A stretch of DNA of 64,000 nt from Cedecea neteri (lineage in GTDB: Bacteria; Pseudomonadota; Gammaproteobacteria; Enterobacterales; Enterobacteriaceae): assembly GCF_000758305.1 (NCBI RefSeq), contig NZ_CP009458.1, forward strand, positions 3,410,001 to 3,474,000, read 5' to 3'. This document shows positions 25,341 through 40,300 of this stretch, piece after piece (the stretch's first letter is position 1; the number at the start of each line of letters is the position of its first letter). The translations under genes and the position numbers were made by a program. The notes beneath the pieces are model-generated. The model saw only the letters and a program-made list of their open reading frames with translations, did no database searches and was not told the origin of the DNA.

Positions 25341-28300
25341 ATGAGTAAGATTCTTGAAGTTATTTCCCGCAAGGACGCAGAGAAAACCCTGGTAACAGGC
25401 GATGGGAATCTCTCTGTTTCGCTTTCATCCCCCTCTGTCATTCAGATTCACGCCAGCACCAACGATGTGGCGCACTATGTGCGTCAGGGTAAGGATCTGC
25501 TGGTATACATGAAAGACGGCAGCGTTATTCGCTGCAATGGCTATTTTGTGGAGGAGGAAGGACAGTCGGGGCACCACTCAGAACTGGTGTTTGATGACGG
25601 CAAGGCTCTGACACATATCACTTTCGACGAAGCAGGCGCCGCTGTTGGTACCCAGGGCACGGCATTAACGGCAACCGCCACTCCCATTGAATCTATTGCA
25701 CCGTTTATGGACGGCTCAGCGCTCGGCGATATGCCGTGGGGTTGGGTCGCGGGTGCTGTGGCCGGGGGCGTGGGTATCGGGGCGCTGCTGGCGCACGGCG
25801 GCGGGAAGTCGCACACTAACGTCATCGACAACACCAAAGAGGTCGAAAGCGCCCGGCCAACCTTCACGGTGACCGACAACAAAGGCGACAGCAAAGGGCT
25901 GCTGAGCAGTAACGCCGTGACGGATGATGCAACGCCAACCTTCAGCGGCTCCGGGCAGCCGGGAGCCACTATTCAGGTCAAAGACAGCAACGGTAACACC
26001 ATTGCCAGCACCATGGTCGACAGCAATGGTAACTGGAAAGTGCTGCTGAGCGAGCAGCCGGACGGGACGCACACCTACAGCGTGGTGCAAATCGATGGCA
26101 ATAAAGTCACCTCTGCGGGGGATATTACCCTCAATGTCGTTACCGCCCAGGCTTCACTGACCGTCGCGACGACGGCAGGCGATAACATGCTCAACGCGGC
26201 TGAGCGGGCCAATGACGTCGTTATCGGCGGCAGTTCGAAGGCACTGGCCAGCGGCACGGCGTTAACCGTCACGCTGAACGGGAAAACCTACACCGCTACC
26301 GTAGGCAGCGACGGCAGCTGGAGCGTAACCGTGCCGGCTGCCGACGCTAAAAACCTGGCAGACGGAAGCTGGACGGTGGCCGTTAGCGGAAAAGATGCCG
26401 CAGGTAACACGATCTCTGCCAGCGAAACGCTGGTGGTGGACACTAAAGCGCCTGGGCTAACGGTGAATGCCATCGCTGACGACAACATCATTAATGCGGC
26501 TGAACATGGTGCGGCGGTTGTCATCGGCGGTAAAACCGACGCCGAAGCCGGGCAGGTGGTCACTCTGAAGCTGAATGGCAAAACCTATACCGCAACGGTA
26601 AACGCAGACGGCAACTGGAGCATGACCGTGCCGGCGGATGATGTCCAGGCGATGGCTGACAATAGCTACACGCTGAACTTCAGCGTCAGCGATAAAGCAG
26701 GCAACACTACCACCACTAACACGTCTCTGCTGGTCGACACCACACCGCCTGAGGCCAGCGTCAATAACGTTGCCGATGACAATATCCTTAGCGTCAGCGA
26801 ACAGGGCCAGGCTCAGGTGATTTCCGGCACCAGCCGGGGGGCATCCCCAGGGGATAAAGTCACCGTTTCTATTGGCGGGGAAACCTACCAGGCGACCGTG
26901 CAGCAGGACGGCAGCTGGAGCGTTGGCGTACCAAAAGAAGTCATTTCATCGCTACCGGAAGGCACAAATACCGTTACTGTGATCATCACCGATGCTGCGG
27001 GAAACAGTGGCCGTGTAGAGCATGACATTACTGTCAGCTCCACGCAGCCCGCCGTAGCATTCCATCCGATAAGTCAGGACAACGTGCTGAACGCCATTGA
27101 GGCGACTCAGCCGTTAACGCTGAGCGGTACCAGCAATTTGCCGGACGGCAGCACCGTTACCATCAGCCTGAATAACGTCAATTATACCGCCGACGTTCAG
27201 GGCGGCGTCTGGCAGGTTCAGGTTCCGGTTGAGGATGTGGTCAAACTGGGCGATACCACCTATACGTTGAGCGTCAGCGGCACAGATAGCACCGGAAATA
27301 CAGGGACGGCGAACGCGACGTTGCTTGTCGATACGGCGCTACCGACGGTTATCGTTTCTACCTTCGCGGGCGATAACCGCGTCAATAACAGTGAAATTGC
27401 CAACGACCAGACGCTGAGCGGACGAGTGACCGGTGCCCATGAAGGCGACACGGTTACCCTCAACGTAGGGGGTAAGCACTACACGGCCAAAGTGCAAAGC
27501 GATTTGACGTGGAGCCTCATCGTACCAGCGGCTGACCTGCAGGCGCTGGGCGATGGGGATGTGTCCGTGGTTGCATCCGTGACCAACGGCCACGGCAATA
27601 CCGGCCGGGGCGACAGCAGCTTTAATATCAACGCTCAGCTTCCGGGGCTGCGCATCAATACCGTGTCCGGTGATGACGTGATTAACGCCATTGAACAGCA
27701 CCAGGATTTGACGGTGAGCGGCACCAGTTCACATCTCAACGCAGGAACAATTATTACCGTGCGCGTGAATGGTGTGGATTATCCGGCGGCCGTAAGTGCT
27801 ACCGGCAGCTGGCAAATCGGGATCCCGGCGAGCGATCTGGCCACCTGGCCGAACGGAAAGCTGGAGATTAGTGCCAGTTCCGCCGATGAATGGGGCAACC
27901 CGGTGGCCGCTTCACGTCCGGTGGATGTGGACCTTAATGCCGTGGCGATTTCTGTCAACAGCGTGAGCGGCGACGACATGCTGAATGCCGTTGAGAAAGC
28001 GGCAGATCTTACGCTGAGCGGAAAAACGCAGGGTGTGGAAGCCGGGCAAAAAGTGGTCATTAAGTTTGCCGGACATACCTACACGGCAAGTGTCGATGAA
28101 AATGGCGAATGGACGTATACCGTGCCAGCCGCGGATATGCGCGACATGCTTGATGGCCGCGCCGAAGTGTCCGTGAACGTCACCAACGCCAGCGGCAATA
28201 GCGCCAGCGGGGCAAGGGAAGTGCTGGTCGATACCCAGCCGCCGTCAATCACGCTCCACAGCGTCACGGCTGACAATATTCTGAACCATGCCGAAGCGGC

Positions 28301-31300
28301 ACAAGACCTGGTCATCACCGGGACCAGTAGCGCGCAGCCGGGCCAGACGGTCACTGTCACGCTCAATAAGCAACACTACACCGGGCAGGTTTTGGCCGAC
28401 GGCACCTGGAGCATCACCGTGCCGGTTGCCGATCTGGCTAATCTGACCGACGGAAACTGGTCTGTCAGCGCCAGCGTCAGTGACGTTGCTGGTAACCCGG
28501 CAAGCACAAGCCACGGTATGCTTGTTGACACAACCGTGCCGGTGGTCAGCCTGAATCCCTTTGCTGGCGACAATGTGATCAACCTGTCTGAGCATGCTCA
28601 GGCGCAGGTGCTGTCGGGTAATGTCACCGGCGCGGCCGTTGGCGACAGCGTTAAAATCATTATCAACAATGTTGAGTATTCAACGGTCCTGGACGCCAGC
28701 GGAAACTGGAGTCTTGGCCTTCCTGCATACGTCATCAGCAATCTGGCAGACGGCAAATATACCGCAGTCGTCACCGTCACCGACAAAGCAGGCAACGTCG
28801 GCAGCGGCTCGCTGACGTTTGACGTTGCCACCGGCCTGCCACAAATCACCCTCGATGTTATTGCGCAGGATGACGTGATTAACGCGGCAGAAAAAAGCGC
28901 GTCTTTAACCTTCGGTGGCACGAGCAACACGCCAGACGGCACGAAAATCATCGTGACGTTGAATAACGTTAGCTATACGGCCACGGTAAACGGCAACCTC
29001 TGGAGCATCACTGTGCCGGCTGAGGACGTTGCAAAGCTGGGTGAAGCCAATTACACCGTGAGCGCTTCCGTCACGGATGTCCACGGCAATAGTAATACGG
29101 CTCACCATAACGTACTGGTGGACAGCTCGTTACCGATCGTCACCGTTAACGTTGTGGCAGGCGATAACATGATCAATCTCGCCGAAGTCAACGCTGGACA
29201 GCTGCTGAGCGGGACAGTGGTTAACGCGGCGTCAGGAGATGAGGTTACCGTCGTTTTAGGGGGTAAACATTACACCGTTTACGTTCAGGACGATCTCAGC
29301 TGGAGTCTGCCGCTGACGAAAGAGATGTTAACGGCGCTTGGGGATGGCAATCTTACCGCCAGCGTCTCTGTCACCAACGAGCACGGCAACACTGGCAGCG
29401 TCGATCACGGCATTACTATTGACGCCCAACTGCCGGGGCTGCGCATCAATACTATCGCGGGCGATGACGTGATCAACCTCGCGGAGCATAGCCAGGATCT
29501 AATTGTCAGCGGCACCAGCACCGGTCTCAACGTAGGCAGCGTGGTGACCGTGACGCTGAACGGCAAAGACTATCTGGCAACGGTTAACGCCGACGGGAGC
29601 TGGAGCGCTGCCGTACCGGGAAGCGATGTCAGCCATTGGCCTGACGGTGTGCTGACGGTAACCGCCAGGGCAGAGGATGGCGTCCAAAACCCGGTGAGCA
29701 TCGACAGCATTGTGGACGTCGATTTATCGCCTGTTTCCATCAGCGTGAACAGCGTCACCGCAGACAACGTGCTAAACGCGGCGGAAAAGGGCAGCGATCT
29801 TCTGTTATCAGGCCATACGACTAACGTTGAGCCAGGCCAGACCGTCACCATTACCTTCGCCGGGCATCGCTATACCACCGTCGTTAATGACGACGGGAGC
29901 TGGAGCTATACCGTGCCCGCTTCGGATATGGCCAAACTGAAGGACGGCGATGCCCAGGTGACCGTCAGCGTTAGCAACGTGAACGGCAACGCCGCAGATG
30001 CCAGCCAGCAATACAGCGTCGATGCCAGCACGCCAGGGCTGACCATCGATCCGCTCAGCGGCAACAATATTCTGAACGCCGCCGAGGCAAAACAGCCTCT
30101 GATTATCAGCGGCAGCAGCAGCGCAGAGCCGGGCCAGGAGGTCACGGTGACGCTAAATAACGTCAGCTACACGGCGAAGGTCGGCGCGGATGGCCGCTGG
30201 AGCGTTAGCGTCCCGGCGGATTCTCTTGCCGCGCTGAACGATGGCACAGTGAATGTGCACGCCATTGTCGAGGACAAAGCGGGTAACCCGGCAAATGCCG
30301 ATCGGGGTATGCTGGTTGATATCACCGAACCGACATTGACCATTGGTCCCGTTGCCGTGGACGACACCATCAACGCCAGCGAGCATCGTCAGGCCCATAC
30401 CGTGAGCGGCACCAGCACAGGTGCGGCGGCGGGGGACGTGGTGACTGTTTTCATCAGCAATGCTCAGGGGCAGATTTTCTCAACCACCACTACGCTGGAC
30501 AGCAACGGTAACTGGAACGTCGGTCTTCCTGCGTCGGTTATTAACGGCCTGGCTGACGGTAGCTACACAATCACCGCCAGCGTGACCGATGCCGCAGGCA
30601 ACAGCGGCAGCATCGATCGCGGCCTGAGCGTCAATACCGCGCTGCCGGTTATCACCATTGCTGATATTGCGCTGGATGATGTCATTAACGCCACGGAAAA
30701 AGGCCTGGACCTGATTCTGAGCGGAACCAGCGATCGGCCTGCCGGCACGGTAATTACCGTGACGCTGAACGGCATCGACTACCACGCCATAACCCAAAGC
30801 GATGGCAGTTGGAGCACAACGATCCCGGCATCCGTTGTCAGCACGCTGGGCGAAGCCAGCTATACGGTTGTTGCCACGGTGACGGATGCCTACGGCAACA
30901 GCAACAGCGACAGCCATGCCGTGCTGGTAGACAGCGCGCTGCCTGGGGTCACCATCAACAGCGTGACCAGCGACAATATTCTCAATATCACCGAAATAAA
31001 CAGCGGGCAGACGCTAAGCGGCACCGTTTCAGGTGCGGCAAAAGGTGACATTGTCACTATTGATCTGGGCGGTACGCTCTATCAGGTCTACGTGCAGGAC
31101 GATCTGAGCTGGAGCCTGGCGGTGTCGAAAGACATTTTGACCGCCCTGGGTAACGGCGAGCTGACCATTACTGCGTCCGTTACTAACGGGCACGGCAACA
31201 CGGGCAGCGGCAGCCGCGAGATTACTATCGACGCGAATCTTCCAGGGCTGCGCGTGGCAACCGTGGCCGGTGACGACATTATCAACGCCATTGAACACAG

Positions 31301-34300
31301 CCAGAACCTGATTATCAACGGCACCAGTACGGGACTAAAAGCGGGTAGTCCGGTGATTGTGACAATTAATGGCACCGACTACCCGGCAACCGTTCGTGCG
31401 GATGGCTCGTGGCAGGCTGCGGTTCCTGGGGAAGACGTCAGCCGCTGGGCGGAAGGTGCGGTCACCATTGAGGTGAAAGGCAGCAGCAGCGCGGGCAACG
31501 ATGTGGCTATCCAGCATCAGGTGACCGTCGATCTCAGCGAGGTGGTGATAAGCCTTAACCCGATCGGCGGCGATAACGTGCTTAATGCCGCTGAAAAAGG
31601 GGCCGATCTCGAGCTTTCCGGGAAAACAGAGAATGTTGAAGCGGGCCAGAAGGTGCAGATTACCTTCGGCGGCAACACGTATACCGCCACGGTGCAGGCG
31701 GACGGCAGTTGGAGCTATACCGTCCCGGCAGCGGATATGGTGAACCTGAAAGAAGGGCAAACCAACGTTCAGGTCAGCGTCACCAACAAAAACGGCAACA
31801 GCGCCGGGGCCGAGCAAGGCGTCAGCGTGGATACCCAGCCGCCGGCGTTAACGCTTAACCCGTTAAGCCAGGATAACCTGCTTAACGCGGCTGAAGCGCA
31901 GCAGGATTTGACGGTTAGCGGCACCACAACCGCTGAAGCAGGACAAACGGTGGTGGTGATGCTCAACAATCAGCGCTATGAAACCACTGTCAATGCGGAC
32001 GGCAGCTGGAGCCTCACCGTTCCTGCGCTGGACGTCGGCAAGCTGGCGGACGGCAACGTCACCGTGACGGCAAGCGTCGAGGACCGCGCGGGCAATCCGG
32101 GCAGCGGCAGCCGCGACATGCTGGTGGACATTACCGTACCCACGGTCACCATCGGCACTATTGCAACTGACGATGTCATTAATCAGGCCGAACACGGCCA
32201 GGCGCAGGTTATCTCCGGCACGAGCACTGGCGCGCAGGCGGGCGACATTGTTACCGTCACCCTGGGCAATAAGAGTTACACCGGCGTGGTGGACGCGAAT
32301 GGGAACTGGAGCGTCGGCGTCCCACGGGCGGATATCAGCGCGCTGGGCGATAGCACCTACACCGTGACCGCCTCCATCACCGACAAAGCGGGCAATACCG
32401 GCGATGCGGTTCATAACGTCAAGGTCGATACTGCGCCGCCAACGCTGACTATCGACACCATCGCGGATGACAATATCCTTAATGCTGATGAGAAAACCGG
32501 TGATGTCATCATCAGCGGTTCCTCTACCGGACTGGCGAGCGGCGTCACCGTCACCGTGCATCTGAACGGTAAAAACTACACGGCCACCGTGGGGGACGAC
32601 GGCAAATGGACCACCACCGTTCCGGCAGCTGATGTTGGCAAACTTGGCGAGGCTTTCTATGAAGTTTCCGTCAGCGCCAGCAACGGCGTGGGTAACGCAG
32701 GCAGTCAGACCAGTACCCTGGAAGTGGCCTCTACGCTGCCGGGTGTGACCATCAACGCTGTCGCGACCGACGACATTATCAATGCCGCAGAGCTGGCCGC
32801 AGGCCAGACGATTACCGGGCGCGTGACCGGCGTGCAGGCCGGGGCAGAGGTGACCATCAACATTGGCGGCGTGAACTATACCGCGAAGGTACAGAGCGAT
32901 CTGACCTGGAGCCTGACGCTGGGCCAGGATGTTCTGACCGGCCTCGGCGACGGTTCGCTGAAAATCGTTGCTTCAGTCACCGATGGCGCCGGCAATACAG
33001 GCACCGGCTCGCGTGATATCGCCATCGATGCTGCGCTGCCGGGCATCCGGGTGAACACCATTGCCGGCGATGACGTGGTCAACGCCATTGAGCATAGTCT
33101 GAACCTGATCGTGAGCGGCACCAGCAGCGGTCTTAGCGTGGGCAGCACGGTCACCGTCACGGTGAATAATAAAACTTATGAGGCGACAGTTCGCGCCGAT
33201 GGCAGCTGGCAGACAGTGGTGCCAGGCGACGAGGTTAGCCAGTGGCAGGCCGGAGATATTACCGTTTCGGCAGAAGGGGCCAGCAGTTCAGGTAACCCGG
33301 TTGCCATCGATCACACCGTTAAGGTCGATCTCAGCGCGGTGGCAATTACCCTTGGCCAGATTGCCGGGGATGACGTGCTGAATGCCGCCGAAAAAGGCGC
33401 TGATTTGCTGCTCTCCGGGATGACGCAGAATGTGGAAGCCGGGCAGATCATCACCATCACTTTTGCGGGGCACACTTATACCACTCAGGTAGAAAGCGAC
33501 GGCAGCTGGACATTCACCGTCCCGGCGAATGATATGAAAGGGCTGAAAGACGGCGATACCTCTGTGGAAGTCAGCGTGGCCAACGTGAGCGGTAACGGGG
33601 CATCTGCCGGGCGTGAAATCAGCGTCGATACCGCAGCACCGACTCTGCAAATTAATATCATTGCCGGGGATGACGTGCTTAATGCCACCGAGGCCGGGCA
33701 GCCGCTGGCTATTACCGGCACCAGCAACGCCGAAGCCGGGCAAAAGGTCACCGTTAAGCTGAACAACGAAACGTACACCGCCGAAGTACAGGCGGACGGG
33801 ACGTGGAGCGTCACCGTCCCGGCTGACAAAGTTTCAGCCCTGGGTGACGGCGTCTACACCGTTACGGCAAGCGTTAACGACGCGGCTGGCAACGGCGGCT
33901 CGGCCAGCCATAACCTCAACGTCGATGTCACCGTGCCGACGATCTCATTTGAAATCGTCGCCGGGGATGATGTCATCAACCTGACGGAGCACGGCCAGGC
34001 GCAGATCGTTTCTGGCTCCAGCCACGGGGCTGCGGCAGGCGACAAAATCACCGTGACCATTGGCTCTAACAGCTGGACTACCACCGTTGATGCTGCCGGG
34101 AACTGGAGTATTGGCGTACCGGCAAACGTCGTCAGCCAACTGGCGGACGGCACCGTCACCATTCACGCCAGCCTGACAGATGCCGCAGGTAATACGGGAC
34201 ACGGTAGCCATGACGTGGTGGTCAATACCGGTTTACCGTCTATCGGTTTCAATCCGATAAGTGGCGACAATGTGCTTAACGCCGGTGAAAAAGGGGAAGT

Positions 34301-37300
34301 ATTAACCCTGAGCGGAACCAGTGCCAATCTGGCCCCGGGCACTCGCGTCACGATTATGCTCAACAACAAAAGCTACACCGCCATAACTGACGATAGCGGC
34401 AACTGGAGCGTAGATGTCCAGCCCGCAGACCTGGCCGGTCTGGGCGAAGCAAACTATACGCTGACCGCGACGGCAGAAAGCGCCATCGGCAACAGCGCCA
34501 GTACCAGCACCAACCTGCTGGTCGACACCGCGCTGCCGACCGTGACCGTGAATCCGGTCACGGCGGATAACGTCCTGAATGCGGCGGAGATCGCGGCGGG
34601 TCAAACCTTGAGCGGTAAAGTGAGTAATGCCGCAGCAGGCGACACGGTGACCGTACATCTTGGCGGCGTAGCGTATACCGTCAAAGTGCAAAGTGACCTT
34701 AGCTGGAGCCTGACGGTGCCTGCGGATGTCCTGACGGCGCTGGGGAACGGCAAACTGACCGTCACGGCCTCGGTCACCAACGGCCACGGCAACAGCGGGT
34801 CGGTAGATCATGAGTTTACCATTGACGCCAGCCTGCCGGGGATCCGCATTAACAGCATTGCGGGCGACGATGTCATCAATGCCATCGAGCACCAGCAGAA
34901 TCTGATTATCAGCGGCAGCGCCAGCGGCATGAGCGAAGGCAGCACAGTTACCGTCACCATTAACGGCGCAAATTACCTCGCGACGGTTGGCGCAGATGGG
35001 ACGTGGACGGCGGCAGTTCCGTCGGATGTGGTGAATCAGTGGCCTGCGGGCGATATCACGGTCACCGCCGCGGGCAGTAGCAGTACGGGTAACCCGGTTT
35101 CTATTGACCGAATTGTCACGGTAGACCTGAGTCCGGTTGCGGTCAGCGTCGAGAACATCACCGCAGACAACGTGCTGAATGCCCGGGAAAAAGGGGCCGA
35201 CCTGGTGCTTTCCGGAAAAACCCAGAACGTTGAGGCGGGGCAAACCGTCACTGTCTATTTTGCCGGGCATAAATACACCGCCCAGGTTGGCGCAGACGGC
35301 AACTGGCAGTACACGGTGCCTGCGGGCGATATGGCAGGCCTGAAAGACGGCGACGCCACGGTAAAAGTCAGCGTAACCAACGTGAACGGTAACGGAGCCG
35401 AAGCTGATCATTCGTTCAGCGTGGATGCTACCGCGCCAACGTTGACCATTGATCTCATCGCTAAAGACGATGTGATCAATGCCGCCGAAGCCGGAACCGG
35501 TGTGATCGTGACCGGGACATCAAACGCGGAAGCCGGACAGCGCGTCACGCTGACGTTCAACAATCAGGATTATTTCGCCGAAGTCAAAGCCGACGGTACC
35601 TGGAGTATCACGCTGGATGCTGCGACCCTGGCAGGTCTGGCAGATAACCTTTATCAGGTGAACGTCAGCGTGAGTGATGCCGCAGGTAACGGCGCTGCGA
35701 GCAGCAAAACCATCACTCTGGATACCACTGCCCCGACCATTACCTTCCACGCTATTGCCGGGGATGACATCATCAACCTGGAGGAACACGCTCAGGCGCA
35801 GATTATCTCCGGGTCCAGCAATGGCGCGGTAGCAGGGAGTAAAATAGTTATTACCCTGGATGGGGTGCAGTACGTCACGCAGATTGATGCCAACGGCAAC
35901 TGGAGCATTGGCGTTCCCGCCGCGGCCGTCTCCGCGTTGAAAAACGGAACCACGACCGTGACGGCTACCCTTACCGACAGCGCAGGCAACGAAGGATATG
36001 CCTCTCATACCGTCGAGGTAAATGCCGCTCGTATTGGCCTGACCATCGACACCATTAGCGATGATAACGTGATCAACGCCGCCGAGGCGGGTCAGGATCT
36101 GGTGATAAACGGCAGCAGCACCGAACTGGCCGTAGGCACTCAGGTGACCGTTATGCTGAACGGCGTACAGTATCACACCACCGTTCAGCAAGGCGGCAGC
36201 TGGAGCGTTACAGTCCCGGCTGAGCATGTGCAAAATCTGGTTCACGGTAATGGCTATACGGTCATGGCATCGGCGACAGACAGCTCAAATAACGCTACGT
36301 CGGCTACGCATAACATCAGCGTGGATACCGCTGCACCGATAGTCACCCTCGCGGATATCTCCGGTGACAACGTGATCAACGCGGCCGAACAGCAGCAACC
36401 GTTAACCATTCGCGGCACCAGCAGCGCGGAAGCCGGGCAAAAAGTGACCGTGAAACTGGGCAGTGGAAGCTACGAAGCCACCGTTCAGGCGGACGGTACC
36501 TGGAGCGTGACCGTTGCGGCCGAAGATTTGGCGAAGCTTGTCGACGGTGATTTCAACGTTAGCGCTTCCGTTAACGATAAGGCCGGGAACCCGGGCAGCG
36601 CGGATCGGACTTTGACGGTGGACACTACGCCGCCAGTCATCACCTTTAACAAGGTGGCGGGGGACGACATCATCAACAGCGCCGAGCAGCAGGCAGGCCA
36701 GGTGATTAGCGGCACAACTGACGCTCAGCCGGGACAGACGGTGACCGTCACCTTCAATAATCACTCTTATAAGGCGGTGGTTAGCGACACCGGGACATGG
36801 TCTGTGACTGTACCGGCTCAGGACTTCCTGGGCGCGACAGACGGCAGTTACCAGATTTCCGCCAGCGTTAGTGATAAAGCCGGGAACAGCAACAGCGCGA
36901 ATAAGCAGGTGACTCTGAACGGCGAAGTGCCGACCATCAGCGTCAATGACTTCGCGCAGGACAACATTGTCAGCGCCGCTGAGCACGGCACCCCACTGGT
37001 GATAAGCGGCGTGACCAATGCGCCAGCGGGCCAGACGGTGACAATTACCCTGAATAACCAGACCTATACCACCACGGTCAACGGCGACGGCACCTGGAGC
37101 TATACCCTGGGCAGCAGCGCGGTTACCGCCCTGGCGGATGGTGGTTCTTATGTGATTCATGCCAGCGTCAATAACAGCATCGGCAACAGCGCGGGAGCAG
37201 ACCGGACCGTCACCGTGGATACCACGCCGCCGCAGATGATCATCACCATTGACGCTCTGCAAAACGACACAGGGTTGAGCCAGACTGACTTCATTACCGC

Positions 37301-40300
37301 AGATAATCAGGTGGTGGTGAAAGGCTCTCTGAGCGCGGCGCTGGGCAATAACGAAAAGGCACAGATAAGCCTGGACGGGGGAAAAAACTGGGTCGATCTG
37401 GTTGTGGTGGGGACGTCGTGGTCTTATGCGGACGGCCCTCTGCAGGATGGGACCGTGACCTATCACGTCCGGGTAGTGGACAACGCGGGCAACGTTGGCT
37501 CGACGGCAACCCAAAACGTCATCATTGATACCGTCGCGCCGGATGCCAGTAAAACCATTACCGTCGAAGCCATTACCCAGGATACGGGCCTCGACGCACA
37601 CGACTTTATTACCAGCGACAATACCCTGACTATCAGCGGCAAGTTAGGCGCGCCTCTTGCGGCCGGTGAACATGCCCAGATCAGCATTGACGGCGGAAAA
37701 ACCTGGATTGACGTGAGTATAAGTGGCACGACATGGAGCTACGTTGACGTGCGCACTCTGGCTGACGGGGATCATCTTTATCAGCTGCGCGTGGTTGATG
37801 ATGCGGGCAATATTGGCGCAACCACCAGCCAGCTGGTCACCGTGGATACTGTGGCACCGGATGCGAGCAAAACTGTCACCATTGACAGCATCAGCGACGA
37901 TACCGGGTTGAGTAATAGCGACTTTGTTACCAGCGACACCTCGTTGACGATCCACGGTTCTCTGAGTGCATCACTTTTAGCCAGCGAACACGTTCAGATA
38001 AGCCTGGACGGAGGAAAGACCTGGCAGACGGTAACAACGGTTGGGACCCGTTGGTATTTCAATGACGGCCGCACCTTGAGTGACGGGACTTACCAGTATC
38101 TTGTGCGCGTGGTTGACGATGCGGGTAATGTCGGGCAGAGCGCTTCTCAGACGGTGACGGTAGACACCACGCCACCGGATGCAGCGATCACCGTCACCGT
38201 GGACAGCATCACCAACGACAGCGGCTTCAGCAACAGCGACTTTATCACCAACGATAACACGCTGACGCTGAACGGCTCACTTGGCGCGGCCCTGGGCAAA
38301 AACGAATATGTCCAGGTGAGCTTCGACGGCGGAGCCAGTTGGGTTAACGCCACCTCCGTCAACGGTACAAGCTGGAGTTATACCGATAGCCGACAGCTGG
38401 CGGACGGTAACCACACCTGGCAGGTTCGTGTCGTCGACCTTGCCGGGAACGTGGGAGCAACCACCAGTCAGACGGTAACGGTAGATACCGTCGCACCGAA
38501 CTACGGTATCACCATCGACAGTATTTCGGATGATACCGGGCAGAGTGCCAGCGATTTCATCACCATGGATACCACGCTGACGCTGAACGGCACGCTGGGC
38601 CATACGCTTGCCAGCGACGAACGTGTGCAAATTAGCCTTGATGGCGGCCAAAACTGGGTGGATGCCGTGGTAAACGGCACGGCCTGGTACTATATCGACG
38701 GCCGCCAGCTGACGGACGGCGATCATGTTTATCAAGTTCGCATTATCGACCAGGCCGGCAATATTGGTTCCAAAGCAAGCCAGATCGTTACCGTTGACAC
38801 CGTGGCGCCGGACACCGTCGGCACTATCGTCAGCTACACGGATAATGACGGCGAGCGTACCGGTAATTTCGACAGCAGCTACTCCACCGACGATACCTCG
38901 CCGGTGCTGAACGGCACGCTGAACCAGGCGCTGGCCGACGGTGAAATTGCCCAGATCTTCCGCGATGGCGTTCTGGTAGGCAAGGTGACCATTACCGGCG
39001 GGACAAGCTGGACCTTTGCAGATTCTGGCCTGCTGGATGGGAATTACCACTATGTTCTGCGTGTGACGGACAAAGCGGGGAACTACACCGAGTCGAACGA
39101 CTTCGCGCTGACGGTAGATACCTCGGTGCCGACGACCAAAGCCCTGGTCGATGCGTTAAACACCACCGACACTACGCCGATTATTACCGGCACCGTGAAT
39201 GCAGATCTGGTCAACGGTGAGTTCGTGGTGGTGACGGTCAATGGCAAAACTTACACCTCCGATCGGGGTGGCCCTGTGGTGGTCGACCCTTCGTCCAATA
39301 CCTGGTATTTGCAGATCCCGGATAGCGATGCGCTTTCGTTGAAGAGCTATGACGTTACGGCGCAGGTGAAAAGCAGCGCGGGGAATGGGAACAGCGTGGA
39401 TGTGACTCACGGCACCGTCGTTGTGGGCGCTGAAGCATCCCTGACGCCGACCTGGTCTTTCACCAGTGCCACGACGGCGATTTCCGCGAGCTATATGCTG
39501 GATGAGAACGGCATGTGGACGTTTGCCAGCAACCAGCAGTTTGCAACATCCAGCGACCGCAACACTTACAAAGTGAGCGGGAACTTCACTATGACCGGGA
39601 CCTACACCACCGGCACCTACGCGGATATCAACCGCGACGGGCACGCGGATATGCTGGTGGAAAGCACCAACTATAACTATGTCGCGCAGTTGATGAATAA
39701 CGGGGATGGAACCTACACGGCATCAAGCACGAGCAGCAGCTCAACCGTGGGCACCTTGCTGTGGTATGGCGCCGTGGTGGCTATCGACTTCCAGGGCGAC
39801 GGCTATGTTGACTTTGTGATGGGCGATGCCGGCGGGCCGGACTCCAACACTTTCGTCAATAACAACGCCGGGAAACTGGTGGGGGCGTCCAGCGGCGGAA
39901 CCTATGTCAACTTCGTCGCCGGGTCGAAAGTGGGCAACTACAACAGCCTGATTGAAGCATCCGGTGTGGATCTGAACAACGATGGCATGGTGGACATTGC
40001 CCAGCACACCACCAACGGCAACAACAACTATTCGTTGTCCACGATGTTCAACAAAGGGGATGGCACCTTTACCTGGAGTCAGAACTTTACCAACACCATG
40101 TACAGCAGCTACGGCTCAGCCGCCGCGAACAACTCGGTAAGCATGACCTGGGCTGACTTTGACGGTGACGGCTACATGGATCTCTATATGGGGATGTCCC
40201 GGACCGGTACCGGCGGCCTGCTAATGATGAACGACGGTAAAGGCAATCTGCTTACCGGCACCGCCGTGGGGACCGAGAAGTACAACGGTACGGTCAGCGT

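Noticed and set aside
27645..36330. CRISPR-like or satellite DNA
   Set aside because: The repeats are in frame, about 300 bases each and diverged at the DNA level, so they are protein-domain repeats.
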